A stretch of DNA of 64,000 nt from Thysanoteuthis rhombus (GCA_963457665.1 OY735209.1:62145975-62209974), one strand, 5' to 3'. Positions 24,956-36,740 are shown, counted from the first letter of the stretch. The notes: generated from the letters alone by a model not told the origin. Program-made: numbers and translations.

Positions 24956-25606
24956 AATTAAGTAGATGTGTACCAAAAATTTGAAAGAGGCCAATACAAA
25001 AAGATGGACAAATTGCTGCCTGTCATATTTCAAAGGGTGAGATGCACACAAAAATATATACAAAAATGTTGGTTTCTCAGATGAATGTTTTGCTCCTGAA
25101 AATTTAGAAATAACATTCAATTCACCATTGGATGATTAGTGTTTTATTTGTCAAGTTTAACATGACATAAAATTCTATCTTTACGACATCATCATATGGT
25201 GTGGTGACGTAAAAAGTATGACAGAAGACAAATAAATACGTTTTTTTTTTCATTATATATGGTGATACATTTGGCCAGTGTATAATGTTACATTAATATT
25301 ACTACAAATATTTCTTCATGAAGTGTCTAAAGGTTTTTATAGGATAAACAATACCAGTATTATTGGCATCAAATATAAAAGAGAAGTTTTAAGATTCTCT
25401 CCCCCCCCCTCCCCTGGTGAATTGAACCAGCCAAATATTTTGTGTCTGTAAATTATCTGAAAACTAATTTGATAGTTATTTTTCGAGCAATTCGTCTATT
25501 ATAACTAAACACTAGTTATTATCCATGAAAGAATTCACATGTATTTGTGTTTCCATGGTTGATTCTATAGGTACAGACAGAAACAAACCAGAAAACTGCT
25601 CCGTTC

Positions 25607-25607
<1 letters not shown>

Positions 25608-25647
<40 letters not shown>
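25608..25647. repeat. (TA)n microsatellite
   Basis: About 20 uninterrupted TA units. Confidence 0.95.
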
Positions 25648-25651
<4 letters not shown>

Positions 25652-26109
25652 TCACATAGATCTTTTCATGATTATTTTGGTATTTATAAACCGATAGGGA
25701 AATTCTTGCTTGTTTCTCATCATCATTTTTCTTTTTCTTTTTCTTTTGACTGCAGTTTCACATATTTTTTCTGTATATAGTTTATACTGAATAAGAAATT
25801 TTCATACTTTTTAGTCATTTTATCGATTTTTTTTTTTTTTTTTTTTTAATTTTTTATTTGTTTTCTCACTTACATTGCACAAATAATTTTTCGATGTAAA
25901 TTTTCTATAATCCAACTGAATGAGACACAAATCATTCCAACACAAACTTGGCTGCTTCACAGTCGAACGTCACCTCTCGTTCTATTTTAACTTGAAATGA
26001 TTGTAGCAACCCTTGTATTGTATTTATAATAAATAGAAAATTATAAAAATATATTTTTTCAGTATAAAAGTATTTAATTGTTTAAATGAAATAAGTGTAT
26101 CTCAAAGAT

Positions 26110-26330
26110 GAATTTTCGTAGATAGCCTAAGACTTGTCGGCTTGGCTTAGTCCATGGCTATCGATCACTTGGTTTTGATTTCAAATCATAGAGAAATAGT
26201 AATTTTATGAATGTATTTATATTTTTTAACAAATTTTTGAAGCTATGTAAGACTTATCAATTTAGCTCAGTCGGTAATAAAGCCGCCTATCAATCAGTTG
26301 ATTGTGATTTATAATCACAGTCAGGGTTGT
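26110..26330 (+). repeat. Two tandem tRNA-derived SINE-like copies
   Basis: The second copy reads 'gacttatcaatttagctcagtcgg' and 'atcaatcagttgattgtga'. The first reads 'agacttgtcggcttggcttag' and 'atcgatcacttggttttgatttc'. The same family appears inverted at 41160-41265, including 'gacttatcaatttagtaaga' and 'gagttcaaatcatgg'. A-box- and B-box-like sequences suggest tRNA ancestry. Confidence 0.6.
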
Positions 26331-27064
26331 TAATTTTACTACAAAAATTTTTACTCTAGTTTGATGAGGATGGTTTTTGTTACAGTAGAAATATTAAGTC
26401 AAGTTCAGGTTTGGACTGAAATTTGAATTATGAAAAATCTATGCTCTTATATTTGCATATTTTTAAAAAATTTAGGATTCTTTTATAACATACACTGGAG
26501 GCCCTCACTATCTTATAATCGAACCAGAGCTGCTTAGTGCTTGTTAGCTCTAAGTTTGTAACAGAAAAATTGAATAAAAAAATTGATAAAATGACTATAA
26601 CTTATGAAAATCTCTTATTCAGTATAAACTGGCAGTCCTATACTAACTAGATAACTCTACATGAAATTGCAGTTGAAATATCCCCCCCTCCCAAGAAACA
26701 AGCTAGAATTTCCCAATGCAAAACTGATTTTAAAAAAAAAATTTTTTAATTTTTTTTTTTACTGTGGAACCGGAGGTTGGCTGTTGATGTCACACTTATT
26801 TGCCGCTCTATTACAATACTTTCAATTTTGCTAATGAGCAACCTAACCTAAAAATTATATGAAGAGCTACAATTTCTAAAATCTGTAATTTCTAAAATAC
26901 GCTGCCCTAATATAAAAGTGGGTACACATAAAAAATAGAATTTGAATGTGGTGTGTAAAGTGGATGTCCTTGTACATTGTGTTGCTGATGTCACAAGTTG
27001 GTGCTATGCTGAGCTAGTGACATCTTTCTGGATTGATTTGTGATTGTTTCTGGTGTTTGCAAGC

Positions 27065-27450
27065 ATGTTTTGCGGTTTCCGGGATGACTAATGAAAAAAA
27101 ACTACGTGCATAAAGTTTTCTTTTAAGGCAAACTGCATCAGAAACTATTATAATGCTTCAAGAAGCTTTTCAGGAAGAAATTTTAGATGATTCACAAGTA
27201 TACAGTATTTGTGTTTTAAACCTGGTGAAATGTCACTTTAAGAACAACCTTCTACAAGCTGAAATAATGATGAAAATTGTGAAAAAGTGTGCCACGCAAT
27301 GGAATTGTTGTTGAACCCTCGATGAGATGAATCGACATGAGCGGTCTGTCTTGGAGTTCATACCAACAAATGTTGAGATTTAAGAATGGAACCTGTTTCC
27401 AGAAAACCCACGCCATGTTTGCTTGCAGGAAAAAAAGGCAATCGTTTAAT
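27065..27450 (+). pseudogene. Decayed mariner-type transposase N-terminal region
   Basis: Across several frames the + strand gives FLLRQTASETIIMLQEAFQE, FKPGEMSL, PSTS.NNDENCEKVCHA and LDEMNR. This parallels the mariner N-terminal helix-turn-helix region, where 'ATETFEMLQKAFG...GRPSTS..DENVEKV' is typical. Stops and frameshifts show it is dead, and no catalytic DDD region is found downstream. Confidence 0.7.
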
Positions 27451-27984
27451 TATGCACTACAATTAGAGTGAATGATCAATGTTTGCTATTATTTAACTTT
27501 GTCTTAGTTGTTCCTTTTCATTGCAACTAATCTCAATGAAACGCAACAATCAAGATAAAGGTGAATAGAAGCAAAAAAATCAATAATTATGATCCACAGT
27601 ACTTCATCTAACGAGATGAATCAAATAAAAATTGGACCGAGAGAATAAGTTCAGAATGACTCGGTTTCTCTCCGAAATTGTGACCAAGAATGAGTCTAAC
27701 AATTCCAGTTATTTTTGGCAATATCTCAAAAGATTTTTTTTCCCCTTGAAAATAGGGTTTTCATACCCTTTCATAGGGAAAGTATTATGATTGTGTTTCA
27801 TCAATCTTCCAAGTGGAGAAGGCCTGTATGTTTTGGTACAACTTCACTAAAACATTTCTGAAAGACTTAATCAGAGTAGACATCCTGTGAGCTGAGCTGA
27901 ATGCTCAAAGCCATTTTAAAATTACTTGCCCTATATTTTTTTTTGGCATAGAAGACGCACCTCAATTTTTGTGGGTTTATTCTC

Positions 27985-28012
<28 letters not shown>
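27985..28012. repeat. Poly-A run (28 nt)
   Basis: Homopolymer A immediately after 'gtgggtttattctc'. The neighbouring 'agaagacgcacctc' and the same phrase family near 32085-32130 suggest it sits in a repeat. Confidence 0.9.
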
Positions 28013-28015
<3 letters not shown>

Positions 28016-28059
28016 CAAAGAACCCTGCCTCTTTTTCCCTGATCAACACTATCAGGTTG

Positions 28060-29054
28060 TTCTAATCTATAGTGCAGTAATGTTACTAATAACTGATTAA
28101 GTGTTTGCCTCCCAAGACGGAACTCAGAAAAAAAGACACAGCTTATGCCCCAAAATTCGATAACGATTATTTTGATTCCATTACATTTTCAAAACAATGA
28201 AACATCATGAAAGCCATTTGAATGTGTGAATAACAAAAGAAAAAGTTGTTAAAAATAATTTTCAATTAAAACTATTGAATGGAGAAAAGATTTTTATAAT
28301 GCATCATATTCTGAAAAAGAATGTACGTCAATGGATAGCATTAATAGAGAATCTGAAGAGAACAACTTTGTAATTAACAAGATACATTCTGTGATTTGGA
28401 GATGAGTCAAGATCAGTAATTTGAACAATTCTTGGAATTTTGATTAAGTTGTCCATTATTTGAGTTATTAAGCTGCTGATAACATCAAGGCATTTGCAGT
28501 GAATTCTAAAACATGGTGAATTTTTCAATGTTGGTTCAATAGATTTAGGTATTGAAAAATGCTTACCAATAAGGAAAACTGAGGGAGGCTCAAATCTGTT
28601 CTTGATTAAAAAGATTTTCAACAGCTTTGGCCAGAAAATAAATAACCGTTATACCCCCTGCATCTCATTTTAATATGAATAGTTCTTCAAACCAATCTAT
28701 TAAAAAATTATACACAATTGTCTTCATGAAATTAATCCAAGTTGTTTCCATTAAGGTATTAGCAGAGAGAGTTGTAGACTCCTCACAATGTTTGTTATTT
28801 CTAAGTGATGTTTTGTTTTTCTTCCTAAGCATTGTAAATGAGGTACAGTTTGATATACTACCAACTTATTACAAGTATTGAAATAACGACCATCCTCATT
28901 TCATATAAGTAATGAGAGGAAAAAAACGCTGGTTTATCCAAGCAATAAGAGTTCAAGTCCCATAGTACCATCTCCAAAGCTAGATCAGTTTAGCTATCTG
29001 GTCATATCAGATTTCCTGAATCACAGGGTTAGATCACCCTGTAACAATTCAAGA
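28060..29054. other. Intergenic, nothing recognisable
   Basis: AT-rich sequence with short frames on both strands (for example 28328-28621 minus and 28675-28881 plus), but no conserved domain or splice support. Confidence 0.5.
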
Positions 29055-29250
29055 AAACACTTCTGATCTATTTATTGTATACCTACCATAGATATCTATG
29101 TTCTGTACCATGGATTAATATAAACAGAGGAAGTCACTTATTGTGCTCACTTTGGGACAGTCTTTTTAAATACATTAACCAGCTCATAACATTAAGCAAA
29201 GGATATAAAAATTGGAATAATTTACCTTCATTGTTAGAAATTCACTAGTT
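29055..29250. repeat. Dispersed repeat shared with TICRR intron 5
   Basis: 'cattaagcaaaggatataaaaa' and flanking 'cacttat.gtg' and 'ttcatt.tta' match 13965-14150 in the same orientation. The copies are diverged, with no coding content. Confidence 0.6.
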
Positions 29251-29615
29251 TGCCCACGACGGCATGTATGAAATGTTTGGATACACACTGCATTTTATTA
29301 ACGTAAATAGAAATTCGTATTGCAGCGAGCTTTGAGAATAGCATTCTGTTGACCACAAACAGATTGTTTTTATTCATATCACTTTTCAAATTCAGCATTT
29401 TTACTACATCATCAAAAAATAAAATTCTATTTTACTACTTGTTGTGTCTCTTAGCATGACAGAATACAAAAATACATCGCTAATTATTATGTGGATTGAT
29501 ATGTTATTAAATTCAATTCAAGTAGTGTTTAGGACTGATGGATTTTGGTAACAATAGTCGTTAGTTTACATTATGTGAGAATACTAAATGGCATGCTCTG
29601 TACTAAAAGAGAATC

Positions 29616-29642
<27 letters not shown>
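29616..29642. repeat. Poly-A run (27 nt)
   Basis: Homopolymer A; may be the tail of a retroposed copy, but no body is evident. Confidence 0.9.
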
Positions 29643-29647
<5 letters not shown>

Positions 29648-30074
29648 CAGTAAATTGTTGTCATATTTTGTAGAAATCTGAGACTATAGGATTTGCATCT
29701 GTTTGGAAGGACTCCAAAGCAACTCAACAATAAACTTCTTGACTATAGATTGAAACAAATACAAATAGTCAATGTGAATAAAACCCTTTGATTGAAGTTG
29801 GGTCAGATTAAAGAAGGTTGAACTACAGGATTTTTACCTATACTGAAACTTAGCCAGATGATTCAGTTAAAATTTGTAGAAGAATCTTCTGTCTAAGGTG
29901 AGTGATTAAAGTTCTGAACCAGATATCAAATCATGGTGACCATTTTGTTCTCAATTTGCTTTCAAATAATTTTTGACACTTGGAGGAAGAGAAAAAATAA
30001 ATTTAAGAACCATTTCTAATTTTTCACTGGAATTTCTATTATCTTAATTTTAGTTGCTTTTCATTAGAAAATAA

Positions 30075-30155
30075 TAATGACGATTGGCTCAATTGGTAGA
30101 GCAGTTGCAATACATGGACAAGTTTACAAAGGCAAAAGTCTCGCCCAGTGCTTCA
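30075..30155 (+). repeat. tRNA-like SINE head
   Basis: 'gattggctcaattggtagag' is a good A-box-containing D-arm, but the B-box position (gtctcgccc) is degenerate and the acceptor stem does not close. SINE or tRNA relic. Confidence 0.5.
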
Positions 30156-30379
30156 TTTTTTAGATGTCCAATCTTCGCTGTTTACTCACTACTGTTTTGA
30201 TGAATTGCTATAAAAAGCAACAGAAATTACGATGAAAGAAATAATAGTCATAAATTAATAATGGTTGACATACTCCAGAAAAAATAAATCACAGTAATTT
30301 TTTTTATTTTTTTTATTAATATACAAAAATATATTTTCACATGAATTTTTTTGTACATAAAATATTTCATACATACATA

Positions 30380-30427
<48 letters not shown>
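30380..30427. repeat. (GT)n(AT)n compound microsatellite
   Basis: About 7 GT units followed by about 16 AT units. It is immediately followed by a minus-strand SINE-like segment (30430-30545). Confidence 0.95.
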
Positions 30428-30429
<2 letters not shown>

Positions 30430-30430
<1 letters not shown>

Positions 30431-30545
30431 CTGAGCTTAGCTTAGCTGATCAAAAGCTATAATACTTAGGCACCGAGCAAGGATTGAACTCAGTAAACAA
30501 GAGACTGGTTTACAGACCATACACGCTAATCATCGTTTATGATAT
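30430..30545 (-). repeat. tRNA-derived SINE, family of the 36.1-kb pair
   Basis: On the minus strand it contains 'gagttcaatccttgctcgg' (B-box-like) then 'gtgcctaag' and 'cagctaagctaagctcag', matching the family at 36054-36300. Confidence 0.6.
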
Positions 30546-31130
30546 ACACACACACAGCATGCACATGGTTGGCTATGTAAATATTCCATGCATAGAAATA
30601 TTCAGTAGTTGAAATGCACTGATAAATGATAAAAAGTTATTAAAAATATTAACTTGTACAGATGTTTCGTTATCCCCTTATATTTCTTTACATATATACA
30701 TAAATTTACCCATACCATTGGTTTTTAGATTTCTACTTTAAAAATCCAATTCTGAGTTTATCTAAAATTTTTTGATTGTTTTTGTTATTGATGACTAGAG
30801 AATGACATTTGCTCATTTCACAAATATTTTATTATTTCCCAATATTATTGATAGCTTTATGATTCAGTGGCATAGAAGTATTTTGCAGGGCTTCATCAAC
30901 CCTTTTGAGACTCCAGGGATATATATATATCCGGATTTTCTTTGGGATATATGTCCTATAAATCTCTTTTAGAAGCCTGCTCGGACATTTTAGTTCAAGG
31001 CATTAGACACCTCGATATTTGGAACGGTTAATCAAACTTGACAAACCTATCTTCTGTAAGGGAAAAAAGTCAAAATTAAAAAGTACAGTGCATGATGGCA
31101 CTCCCTTGAGAAGAAAAAAAAAATAGTATA

Positions 31131-31136
31131 TTTATT
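31131..31136 (-). promoter_or_regulatory. Possible polyadenylation signal for the 31.6-35.0 kb gene
   Basis: TTTATT on the + strand reads AATAAA on the minus strand, about 480 nt after the stop codon. This is a guess; other A/T-rich variants lie closer. Confidence 0.2.
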
Positions 31137-31612
31137 ATTTGAAAAAGTAAATAAACACTATTACTCAAGCTACTTAGCTTGCAAAATGTCCAAGAGAAAT
31201 CTCATGGTGAACAGCCAACACTGTTAGCAAGTAACTTGAGGTACCCAGATGACCTAATACTACAGAATCAAGACTGAGGATTTTGAAGCTGTCTTTAAAG
31301 TCAATATTTTCTTCTTAGAAAATCAAATTGGGTAAGTCAGAAATGTACTAAAAATCTCAGATTTTTAAATGTGTAACCTTTTTTTTTTCTTGACAATATT
31401 GCCTTAATAATATTGATCGATGATATGTAGTAAATGTACTGATTTTCTGAGACTGCAATTATTTGCCCAAAAATACTGCATTAATATTGATCAAGAATAT
31501 TTAGTAGATAAATTTAACATGAACAATTTTGTTGATTGCATTCATGATCAAGAACAATTGGAAAATCAGTCAGATTTCGGAGCATTCCAGAAGAAATTGG
31601 CCCCCGTGGTAA

Positions 31613-31821
31613 TCACACCCCGGCATGAACTGTTTCTTTGATCATTTTTTTCAGTTCTTGGTATCGAATGTTGGGAGGGTGAGCTTTTGATGCTTCGTAC
31701 GTTTTCTTCAGCTGCTCAATACGGTTCCTGAAACTGATGAAGCTGCTTTGATAGTCAGCAAGAACCTTTTCACTGTTCTCAATATTCATGGATAGAGTTT
31801 TCTTGTCCATTTTCTTGATAT
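31613..31821 (-). CDS. Unassigned coiled-coil protein, last exon
   Basis: This exon encodes residues 119-187, beginning after ttttctctttcag, and includes NIENSEKVLADYQSSF, then the second motif copy. It ends at TGA (31613-31615) after KETVHAGV. An internal ATG (M123) would allow it to be mistaken for a separate 65-aa gene; the splice acceptor 12 nt upstream of that ATG argues for an internal exon. Confidence 0.72.
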
Positions 31822-34800
31822 CTGAAAGAGAAAATTTAAAAAAATTAAAAAAATAGGTTTGGTTAGTGACTCTATAGAAAGGAGTTGATCAATAAATAAG
31901 CTACTTTACTAGCCTTTTGTTGGACAATGATCACTAAAAAGGATAAAATCTAAAAAAGTACTGTGAGCTTTATCAAAAATATAATCCTTATCTGGATTTA
32001 ATGAAGATTGAAAAAAAATTACAGCCTGGAGGCCAGCACACACACACACATATATATTTACCATCTGATAAACTTGTGGGTTTTTTCTCCAAATACTATG
32101 CGCTTAATCAGGGAGCTTTGAGTATTTTTTCGGTTAAAAATGTGCACTCATCAGAAATTTAGAACTTTCTTCAGCCCTGCTGTCAAAATAAATTTCTTCA
32201 GTTTTCAAGTTGGTCTAGCTGACTGGCTATTTACATATGTATCACACGTACATGCCGTACTAAAGGAGCTAGAGGCCAGAAATTTCCAACACTTATTCCT
32301 TACATCACCAAAATAATTGTGGGGGTTCAATCGCAATGTAAGTTGATGCTAAATTGATCCCCCAGTTTGTGCTAGCATTTCAGATTTAATTGATCACCCC
32401 TAACAAGGCATGCTGCCTAAAGATGTTGGTCACAGAGCAGTTTCTATCGAGTGATTAACCAGACTTTTTTTTTTTTTTTTTTTGGTTAATGTTGAAACGG
32501 TGGATAATTTCTGGACAGATTTAGTAAAGTACAAATGGTTTGTGAGACTAGCTCGCTAACCCTAACATTCTTTCATGCAAGCACATTGAAATGAAATTCT
32601 CAAAACAAATGGAGATTTTTTTTCTCCTTGCCAAAAAACAACAAAGAAGCAAGTGTTACTGCAAAGAGAGACATTCATATATGAACACACTCGGACAGTC
32701 AAGTCAACTACAGCAGAGAGGAGGAAATAGTGTCACATTGCATGGGGGAATTTTTATACGCCCACAACTTGTGGGATTCTTTAGGAAGAAAAAAAGAAAA
32801 AAAAAGACCGTAAGGAATGAACATCTGAATCTTTTAATTTTTGATAATCTTCATTGATAGAAATAACATATATGTAAACAGATGTTTTCATTCAAATATT
32901 GAATTTACTTTCGTTTACAGTAGAATTAGCTGATGTCAAGGATAAGGTGAAATATTTAGGTCAAGATTCAGTTTGGGTTACATCTCTGCTTTAAATACAT
33001 CAGACCTTAGGAACTTCCGGAAATTTGTCAGTTTTGAGAAAAAAATGTTTAAGTCTTAGCAGAGCAATTCTATTACGAATTGCTTGAGTAAAGTACAATT
33101 GAAGAGTGTTTTTTTTTATAACTAGATTAAGAAAATTTTTATAAATAAAAACTGAAATAATCCCAAGTGTTCATAAATGAAACTCAAAAACAAAAATTTA
33201 TTATCTTCTTTTTTCATCTAATATGAGATGTCTTCCGTCTTGATGCACCAAAGCCTAGTGCAACCTTCTTTATTAGAAGAATTATTGACCAAAACAGTCA
33301 TCATAGGTTTCCTCAGTTTTCGAGTTGGTCCAGCTGGCTCACTATGTATGTATGTAGGTACTATGTATGTATTAGACATACAGGCTGCACCAATGGAGCT
33401 AGAGGGCTGAAAATTTTGACTTTTAATCCTTATTACCACAAAGAGTTGAAAAATTAATCAGGCTTCTACTAAAGAATGAAAGAACCCGACCATAGTCCAG
33501 CTCCCCTTCTCAGGTTTGCAAGATATACCCAAGGACCAGGAGGTGGACAGGGCAATTTTGCAGTGCCCAAGAGCCTAAACCACCAAGAAACCCAATTAAA
33601 GGTTCAACGGGGGCAATAATCCCAATCACTGTTAGTCCTCCCCTGCCAGGGACATATCTCCAAAGCCGGGGGACAAAGGATTTAAACAGCCAAGAGCATG
33701 AACAGGAACGAACGAATCAATGCAAGTCAACCATCTGAGCAAACATGGCCTGTTAAGTACCTAAACTTTCTGATTTATTTTTTCACTCTGTTTTGATTTT
33801 GTAATTAGTATGTGTAAATCAGGGAACAAAAATGAGTTTCAACACTTGAACAGGGCCAGAGGATTCTCTACAAATCAATCATACAAGAGAAGAATCAACC
33901 CTGGATAGAACTCGAGCTTTCTTGTTTTCTCAATTTTTCATTTTTTATTTCACATCTAATGTTATCTTATTTCAATACGGTAAGACGTGTGTGTTCACTG
34001 GGGGGAAGGAGAGGACATAGTTATACATTGAAAATTGAGTGAAAATTCAGTTTTCAAGATAATGGTCAGAGTTTGATCAAAAGAAATGATCATTTCTTTA
34101 ATCTTCACTGTATTTATCATCATTATTACTCATGAATACCCCACGTGCAGACATTTGTTTTGAGAAAAGAAGATTGTACAATACTGTCTTAAGAAGGTTA
34201 GGGGCAGAACAACCAACTTTCATTGTTTATGCAAACAATTTTATATTAGGTTCAAGATTTATTTGTAAATGAATTTGGGTCAAATTGTTGAGAGAGAAAT
34301 GCTTTTTATTCGTTTATTCAAAATTCCTATAGAAACAATTTCTATAGGATCATTGTGCATAAAATGGTAGGATTATTCCTTGTCTATGTATTCATTTGTT
34401 CACAATTTGGCGATTGTATACCCTCTGGCCTCTGTTGGGTGTTTAAAAAGGGTGAGAAGCACGATTCAGTTTTTTCACACATGCATACATACAGTAATAA
34501 AATTACAGATGAAATACTCAAATCATTTTCAAAATCTTTTTTTTTTTAAATATTTACAAGAGGATGTAGATGATTATTAACAAAGAATAAAGAATAACAA
34601 ATTAAAAAAAAGAATTCCCTTGCTTTCCTGACAAGAAACTTACCAGGGGGTATGTAATGAACATCAGTTACATCTGTGACTTTCTCAGCTACTTGTGCAG
34701 CTTTTCCTGCAAACTCAGTGCATCGCTGTAATAGACTGCCTGTGATGCTCTTTGATCTTTCATTCAATAATGGCTTCTTCCTAATACAATCCTGAAGCAA

Positions 34801-34998
34801 TTTCATCGTGCTCTCAGATGTAAACTCCTTTATAATCATCTTTAGCTTGTTGTAACGCATCACACTGCCTTTTGACGTCTGGTAAAAATCATCCAACTCT
34901 TGAACCAGGTTCTTCAGTTTTGTCTTTTTCTCCTGGGCATCTTTGATCCTTCGCTGACACAACACCAATTCCTTCTGAAGATGCTCCTTGGAACTCAT
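31613..34998 (-). CDS. Unassigned 187-aa coiled-coil protein (2 coding exons)
   Basis: Spliced minus-strand gene: complement(join(31613..31821,34644..34998)), 564 nt, 187 aa. The donor cctg|gtaagt and acceptor ttttctctttcag are strong and join in phase through a split GAT codon (..HYIPP-D-IKKMDKK). The protein is Lys/Glu/Gln-rich, predicted mostly helical and coiled coil, with no signal peptide or membrane segment. Exon 1 has YQTSKGSVMRYNKLKMIIKE (residues 39-58) and exon 2 has YEASKAHPPN-IRYQELKKMIKE (160-181), an internal duplication. A middle segment (CIRKKPLLNERSKSITGSLL) is not repeated. An acceptor 14 nt upstream of the ATG, with open frame to it, means a 5' exon, coding or not, lies upstream. 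I do not recognise the family. Confidence 0.72.
31855..32030 (-). repeat. Dispersed element copy 1 (partial, inverted)
   Basis: 'ggtttggttagtgactctat', 'ttgatcaataaataagctac' and 'gatcactaaaa' match the right half of the copies at 36440-36740 and 41965-42415. Confidence 0.65.
32185..32465 (+). repeat. Dispersed element copy 2
   Basis: It runs from 'tttcttcagttttcaagttgg' through 'ggagctagaggccagaaatt' and 'gatgctaaattgat' to 'ttggtcac' and 'gtgattaaccagac'. Order and spacing agree with the copy at 45915-46345. No open frame is shared. Confidence 0.75.
33295..33450 (+). repeat. Dispersed element copy 3 (5' part)
   Basis: 'tttcctcagttttcgagttgg' then 'ggctcactatgtatgtatg' and 'ggagctagagggctgaaaat' match the left part of copy 2. 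Confidence 0.72.
33470..33740. other. GC-richer unexplained segment
   Basis: This stretch has noticeably higher GC than its surroundings, with runs such as 'caggaggtggacagggc' and 'caaagccgggggacaaagg'. No long frame is open. It may be a fragment of a mobile element, but I recognise no motif. Confidence 0.4.
34644..34998 (-). CDS. Unassigned coiled-coil protein, first recognised coding exon
   Basis: This exon encodes residues 1-118. The ATG at 34998 lies 14 nt inside an exon whose acceptor (aattgaatttcag) ends at 35013. Residues 7-58 form a long charged helix with the first motif copy; residues 64-118 contain MKLLQDC and a C-terminal helix (FAGKAAQVAEKV). The exon ends ..IPP|G at the gtaagt donor. 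Reading past the donor would add a spurious tail. Confidence 0.75.
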
Positions 34999-35012
34999 CT
35001 CTGAACTGGGAG

Positions 35013-36050
35013 CTGAAATTCAATTATATGTATATATTGGCCTTGAGAATGTATCGAAAATAATTCATAAACAGAGAGGTGATAAAAATTGATTTGCAAA
35101 AGAAACAGTCGACAATGTACCGTAGTCTAGCCCAAGCTTCCATTAAAAGAACTATTTTAAAGGTTTTTTGACATACTACTTGAAAGAACTACTTTCAGCA
35201 ATACTTTGATTAGAGCAGTTTTTATTGTACAAATCAATGTAACTAAGTAAGATTTTTTAAAAAAATACACGTACTATTATAATAGGACCTAGAACATTAC
35301 AGGTTTTGAACAGTATGGACAATTTGAGAACAAATTAATGGCTCTATCCAAGTAACACGTGTACTATTCAAAGGACTTGATCAGGTGAGGAGTTAAATAT
35401 TTTAGGGGTCTTATGGGAGGGCTTTTGAAAAAAAAATAGAGAGGTAGAACAAACAAGATCATGTACAACTTATTTCATTGGTACATCTTTGTTTTGGTTT
35501 CAGGGTAACTACAAACAAAAAAATAAATTATCTTGGGGCCTGCTCTATGAACTCTGCTCAGCTTTTTATCATTATTATTGTAATAGGATATCTGTAACAT
35601 AGACATTGTTGGCATAAAAAGGATATGAAAAACAGTGATAAATTCCAGAAATATTTGATCAGGGTAGGAAAGTAAGTAAACTGAAAACAGGACATTCTGC
35701 TAAAAAGCTGGTCAGATTTTTTTTTTCTCTCCCTCAGATAAAAGGAATTCGAGTAGAGTCAAAAAATCAAGAAGTATATATCTTCAAAGAAGAAGGTATG
35801 TCAAGTGGGGAATTTCTCGTTAGTACAAAGAGATATCAATTCAACTTGAGGATTTTCTGTACACTTCAATTTATTATTCATGTTCACAACTACTTCCACT
35901 TCAGAGATTGAGGATAGCATTGTCCACATCAGAGATACAAGGATGGTATTGTCACAACACAAAAAGGAGTGTAAAAAAATTGTTTACAAATATGATACAC
36001 CAAGATTGTGAAACTAGTGACTTCATGAAATCCCTCCAATCAGAGTAATA
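35013..36050. other. Upstream of the minus-strand gene, no gene seen
   Basis: AT-rich sequence. It probably includes the intron that precedes the exon at 34644-35012; I could not identify the 5' exon. Confidence 0.4.
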
Positions 36051-36053
36051 ATA

Positions 36054-36300
36054 GTTAACAAACTTGTGTTGCTGACCATAACTACTGTGAGGAGTTCAAT
36101 CTTGAATGGGTGCACTACTTCAGAGGCCTTGTGTCAAACTAAGGTAAACTTAGTAAATATCAAATATATACTCAGCTTCAGTATTTACAGCGTATGTACA
36201 GCTTAGCTTGACATAAGGCCACAGAGGTGAGGCACCCAAGGAGGATCGAATTCATTACAGTAATAATGGTCAGCATCACAAGCTTGTTAACCATTACCAT
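36054..36300. repeat. Foldback pair of tRNA-derived SINE copies
   Basis: The left arm 'gttaacaaacttgtgttgctgaccat' (shared core) plus 'gagttcaatcttgaatgggtgc' and 'ggccttgtgtcaaactaag' is the reverse complement, with differences, of the right arm 'caagcttgttaacc' back through 'gaattcgatcctccttgggtgc'. Each arm is about 100 bp, around a 'tagtaaat...atttacag' centre. B-box-like gttcaatc/ttcgatcc is present in each. Confidence 0.75.
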
Positions 36301-36439
36301 ACCGATTGTGAAATGCGGTATTTCACAGAATCACTAGTTCGACAATCTTACAGCAATATATAATCACTAGAGTGAATGAAAATTTTGATATTTGTTTAAT
36401 AAATCCTTGAATGTCTCATGGGTTACAAAAACAAATGGT

Positions 36440-36740
36440 CTATAAACAGGTCTGGTTAGTCACTCAATAGAAACAGTCACATGACCAATGTCTTTTGACA
36501 GTATGATCAATTAAAAAATTGATGAACAATTAAGTTATTTCTCTCACCTTTCGAGTGGTGATCACTAAAAAAAAGCCTGAATTTTCAAAAACAACCTGGC
36601 ATAAACTAAGGGTTCAATTTAGAATAAACCTACATTATAGATTAAACCCCTCACTAAGAGATATTTGCAGTGCAGCCAGCAAGACCAATTCGAAAACTGA
36701 GGAAATTTAAGGTTGATGGTTTCTTATTATGATATACTTG
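36440..36740 (-). repeat. Dispersed element copy 4 (inverted)
   Basis: It runs from 'ggtctggttagtcactcaat' through 'gaccaatgtcttttgacag', 'gtggtgatcactaaaa', 'gggttcaatttagaataaac' to 'ccaattcgaaaactgagg'. It is the reverse of copies 2 and 6. Confidence 0.75.

Larger units (their letters stand above)
24956..27060. other. Intergenic AT-rich stretch, repeats only
   Basis: I find no gene. It contains the (TA)n array at 25608-25647, poly-T at 25829-25848, two adjacent tRNA-SINE-like copies (26110-26330), and C-runs at 25402-25414 and 26685-26691. Confidence 0.6.
31822..34643 (-). other. Intron of the unassigned coiled-coil gene
   Basis: This 2.8-kb intron holds copies of the dispersed element described at 31855-32030 (inverted), 32185-32465 and 33295-33450, a poly-T run at 32465-32483, and a GC-richer unexplained segment at 33470-33740. 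Confidence 0.65.

Noticed and set aside
31613..31810. Separate 65-aa gene on the minus strand
   Set aside because: An acceptor lies 12 nt upstream of its ATG and the phase matches the exon at 34644, so it is the last exon of one gene.
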